Assembly (NCBI GenBank): GCA_026008535.1
Contig: BRKX01000018.1
Location: 46,679,588 to 46,743,587 of the forward strand
DNA: 64,000 nucleotides
Direction: 5' to 3'
Source of the DNA: Perilla frutescens
Lineage: Eukaryota > Streptophyta > Magnoliopsida > Lamiales > Lamiaceae
Of the stretch, positions 60,701 to 64,000 are shown piece after piece. The translations under genes and the position numbers were made by a program. The notes under the pieces are model-generated. The model was not told where the DNA came from, ran no database searches, and worked only from the letters and a program-made list of their open reading frames with translations. The number at the start of each line of letters is the position of its first letter. The stretch's first letter is position 1.

Positions 60701-62360
60701 ACATATTACATCATTAGTGGAATTAAAGTATTATATATTATTATCACTTACCTAGATTTTTAGGATTTAGCGTAATAATAAATATAATTGGTGTTTACCT
60801 ATTACATCAGTCATGGGATTCTTTCTCTTCCCTTTATCAGCCGCAGTACTGCCACCTACATAAATAAATACTCAAATTATTTGCTAAAACATAGTTTCAT
60901 CATATATTTGTTATATAGTCTAAACTAACAATATACTGACGAAATAAAATGCATTATGATTGTACTTGACATCCACAGTTGCCACATATGAAATAAAAAA
61001 ACAAAAATGCATGCATCGGATGTTGGTGTTATTTTTACACACAAGAAGCACAATATTTCAATATCAATAAGTAAAAATGTGCTAAATATAATTCAACAAA
61101 AAAGATATTGACAAACAAAACTTCAAATGGCAGCTATACATTGCTTTCAGTAAAATCAAATTTGCTAACTTTAATACAAAACTAAGTTATTAATTGATAA
61201 TAATTGCTACAACAGATTCATATGCTATCATAACTAACAAAACATCAAAGGGCAAATACTGAATGCGGGAGAAGTTCTTTTACCAGGCACTGCACATAAA
61301 TAGACAATACAGTTGGTGTTTACCTATTACATCCTTTGGGGGATTCTTTCTCTTGCCTTTATCACCCGCGGTGCTACCATCTACGTAAATAAATACTCAA
61401 ATTATTTGCTAAAACATAGTTTGATCATACATTTGATATATAGTCTAAATTTGCAATATACTGACCAAATAAAATGCATTATGATTTTATTTGACATACA
61501 CAGTTGCCACATATGAAATACAAAACAAAAATGCATGTACATGATGTTGGTGTTATTTTTACATACAAAAAGCATAACATTTTGCTATCAATAAGTACAA
61601 ATGTGCTAACTATAATGCAACAAAAAGCTATTAACAAATACAACTTCAAGTGGCAGATATATACATTGCTTTCAGTAAAATAAAATTTGCTAACTGTAAT
61701 AAAAAAACTAAGCTATTAATTGATAACATTTGATACAACAGATTCATACGATATCTTAAGGAAGAAAACATCAAAGGGCAAATTTCGAATGCTATAACTG
61801 ACATCACTATTGCTAACTAAAATAAAGCAAAAGACTATTAATTGGCTATTTAATATATTTACAAATTTCTTGATATGATCTGAATGCATTATCATGACAT
61901 CTGCAACAAAAATGCAACTAAAAGCTATTAACAAACACAACTTCAAGTGGCATATATGCATTGCTTTCAGTAAAATAACATTTGCTAACTATAACAAAAA
62001 AAACTAAGCTATTAATTGCTACCATTTGATACAACAGATTCATACGATATCTTAGGCAAAAAAACATCAAAGGGCAAATTCTGAATGCTATAAGTGAGAT
62101 CACTATTGCTAACATAAATAAAGCAAAAGTCTATTAATTGACTATTTAATAGAATGACAAATTACATGATATGATCTCAATGCATTATCATGACAAAACA
62201 TTTAACAAATCAGCTGAAATGGCAAATAGTCCATGCTATAAGTCATACAAATCTGCCGAAATGGCAAAAAAAATCTACTACATATATATGAAAAGAAAGC
62301 ATACATAAATACAGAAATAAAAAAATGATAAACTGCTATCACAACAACTAAACTTGCTAA
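57770..62360 (+). repeat. Field of the word TGCTAA
   Basis: TTTGCTAA, TGCTAAC, TGCTAT and close variants occur dozens of times, nearly all in the same orientation, across 4.6 kb and not in the flanks. Between 59.1 and 62.1 kb part of this comes from tandem duplication, but the words at 57.77-58.9 kb lie in otherwise different sequence. Confidence 0.75.
59085..60665. repeat. Long tandem duplication, period about 960 bp
   Basis: 59085-59735 and 60042-60665 share the order GCTCCTC.TGACGTGATC, AAAAGATGGGAAACA, TGAAATCTCAAGCAA, ACAAATACTCTTCT.CAGACT and AATGCTATCAATTTCAACAT. A shorter internal copy lies at 59738-60010. A second, related duplication pairs 60785-61240 with 61310-61740, and part of it recurs at 61905-62120. 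Confidence 0.85.
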
Positions 62361-62884
62361 CTACGAACTACATAGAAGCTAACAATATCCAACATTTACT
62401 AATCAATATTTTCATAGCAATTAAACGAAAGTCAAAATTGTATCAACCTATTTTTCAACCCATGTGCGCGCCGCAAAAACAAATTCGCCAAATAAATAAT
62501 TCCCATTTTTCAAAGCGATTTGCAGTCACAAAAATGAACGATTTTACTGCTTCCCCCACATTCAAACAAAAAAACACAAAACAAATAAAGAACAATGAAC
62601 TTAACTATCATATTCCGATGATAACAACAACAAAAAACCCAAAAAAAAAAAAAACAAATCAAATGCAAACTAACTCAAAACCCTGCAAAAATCACAGCAA
62701 ACAGAGACAAATAAACAAGTTCGATGTCGATCGAAGTTACAAAAAGACCTGGAATACGCCTTGTTGAACGCACTCCGGTCATCTTCAAGTTGCTTCTGAT
62801 ATGCTGTCGCCTCTCTGTTTTATTTGGCCGCAATATGCTTTCGCATCTAGGTTTTGCCAAAAACCCTAGATTCTTTGGCTCCAA
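59098..62884 (-). CDS. Small gene with serially duplicated 57-bp exons, product unknown
   Basis: Proposed exons on the minus strand: 62884-62749 (or start at 62782), 61380-61324, 60855-60799, 60098-60042 and 59141-59098 with stop TAA. All begin after TAG; the repeated ones have GTAAAC or GTATAC donors, and all are phase 1 at both sides. The first donor (GTCTTT) is weak. The repeats encode GSTAGDKGKRKNPPKDVI, GSTAADKGKRKNPMTDVI, GRHPGDHVMRSKQQKDVI and GRHPGDHVTRSKQ. Total 116 residues from the upstream ATG, or 82 from the downstream one. The product is Lys/Arg-rich with KGKRK nuclear-signal-like words. The last copy has lost its donor and ends in-frame, so it works as a terminal exon. No known domain. 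Introns are 1368, 468, 700 and 900 bases. An AAACCCTA telo-box lies near 62861. Confidence 0.5.
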
Positions 62885-63138
62885 AACGAAATAAATTCAA
62901 AAACTAGACAAATCTCATAGATTTGGGCGGAAGTTGATAAGGGAAATAGCTTAATTTTCGGAAAAAACTTTTAACCCACTTTTACCCTTTTCACACTGAA
63001 TTACCGAAAGAAATGGGAAAAAATTGCTATTTACCCCCTCAAATATTTTTTACATCTTGACCGTCCATTTTTGGATGATCTATGGTTTAATTTGTGTTCC
63101 TATTTCCTACATAGGGGTGTGGTAAACACTTTAACCCA

Positions 63139-64000
63139 CCCATATATATATATATATATATATATTAGTTTTTCCAAAGTTTGAGACAACATCGATATTA
63201 TTTGTTTTGATGCATTAAATTCTTGGCAGAAAATCAATTTTTCTTGTTTTCCAAAATGATGAAATATTTTCAAGAGACATTTTACAGATAAGATCATGTC
63301 AAGATTTGAAAAATGTAAAACCCAATATTTATTTTCAAACTAGCGATATTATTTTACACAACTCTTATGACATACTGTCTAAAAAGATAATAATATCATG
63401 ACTATAAAAGAAGAAAAGAAACAATATCAAGACACACAATTTTAACTTCCCCACATCGATTATACACAATATCACTTCAAAATAGAGATGTCAATCATGC
63501 CAATCCGCTACAGTAGAACTATTCGGTTCGGGTCAATGAGGGCTTGATTTTCTTGGGACTGAAAATTATGTCATACCCTAACCTTTTAGTTTACAAAATT
63601 AACAAATGAGTACTTAGTTTTTCAAAAAAAATTGCAAATCTAACATTCAATCAATTTTTGGACCCGAAAATCATACGTAGTTGATTGTATTTTAAGATTT
63701 ATTGATTAGATAATTTTTTTACGCAACTATTGGGAAATAGAAATATTAAAATATAATCAATTACATAGGATTTTATGGTCGAAAATCGGTCAAATGTTAG
63801 ATTTGTAATTTTTTTTTAAATCATTACTATTTTCTTAATATTGAAAAATCTGGGTATTGCTGAAAAAGAACTCAAAATATAGATATCAAAGTGGGTATTT
63901 ATAATATAGATATCAAACTGGGTATTTATAATGGAAATATAAATATTATAACTAACTTTTAGTAAATTTCAATAAAAAAGTTATTAACAATAAACACTTG
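63139..64000. other. AT-rich spacer to the end of the window
   Basis: No gene visible. A TA tract lies at 63141-63164. ATAGATATCAAA.TGGGTATTTATAAT is tandemly repeated at 63877-63931. Confidence 0.45.

Larger units (their letters stand above)
57400..63138. mobile_element. Terminal-inverted-repeat element, about 5.7 kb, possibly Mutator-like
   Basis: The left end has TGTAGGAAATAGGAA, followed after about 25 bases by TTTTTTGGAGGGTCAGGAT. The complement of the right end has the same TGTAGGAAATAGGAA, followed by AAAAATGGACGGTCAAGAT at matching distance. These are diverged inverted repeats of at least 60 bases. No transposase is visible. The minus strand carries the repeated-exon gene, whose first exon starts about 250 bases inside the right end, as Mutator-type cargo genes often do. 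The superfamily is not certain. Confidence 0.6.

Noticed and set aside
57400..63138. Helitron
   Set aside because: No TC start, CTRR end or 3' hairpin was found, whereas inverted terminal repeats are visible.
1..64000. CRISPR array, bacterial operon or prokaryotic origin
   Set aside because: Regular spacer arrays are absent; the introns and plant transposons show a nuclear plant sequence.
1..64000. tRNA or rRNA genes
   Set aside because: None was recognised by eye; a tRNA search program would be needed to exclude them.

Overview
The window is nuclear DNA of a flowering plant, almost certainly a eudicot. It is AT-rich, has GT-AG introns, a CC-NBS-LRR resistance gene, extensin-type proline-rich proteins and nearly every class of plant transposable element. 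The species cannot be fixed from the sequence alone. Most of the window is nested mobile DNA with a few host genes and gene fragments between.

1-11.8 kb: the 3' end of an Athila-like Gypsy element (ORF1 tail, polypurine tracts, 3' LTR 2613-4182) lies inside a large Mutator-like element. Three coding units of that element can be read: a FAR1-type transposase remnant (+), a three-exon MYB/SANT-like gene (+) and an eight-exon DUF1985 plus Ulp1-protease gene (-). All eight Ulp1 exons are phase-compatible, but one in-frame TAG falls between the catalytic His/Asp and the catalytic Cys.

11.8-24.2 kb: AT-rich, gene-poor. It holds two hAT elements with 8-bp target duplications (12896-13547 and 20805-22804), a Gypsy-type solo LTR (18834-23004, duplication TATTT) that contains the second hAT, and foldback repeats.

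24.2-32.1 kb: a four-helix membrane protein gene (-), a Stowaway MITE, an extensin fragment (-), a heavy-metal-domain scrap, a piece of mitochondrial EF-Tu that keeps an intron, a small gene with a conserved-looking C-terminus, and a repetitive extensin pseudogene (+).

32.15-43.61 kb: an 11.5-kb CACTA-type element has split the extensin gene, whose 3' end resumes at 43609. It carries a captured exon, which a Copia element (32861-40870, duplication TCAAC) has split; the Copia in turn is split by a 2.36-kb Gypsy-type solo LTR (36011-38366, duplication GTGTG). This gives an insertion order of four layers.

43.7-57.3 kb: a CC-NBS-LRR gene of the At4g27190-like type (45726-50494, four exons, two one-base frameshifts), a foldback MITE, two poorly understood multi-exon gene candidates, and a further extensin copy with a duplicated flank.

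57.4-63.1 kb: a terminal-inverted-repeat element. Its minus strand holds what I consider the most interesting object here: a small gene made of serially duplicated 57-bp phase-1/phase-1 exons encoding Lys/Arg-rich peptides, with introns full of the word TGCTAA. I do not recognise this gene.
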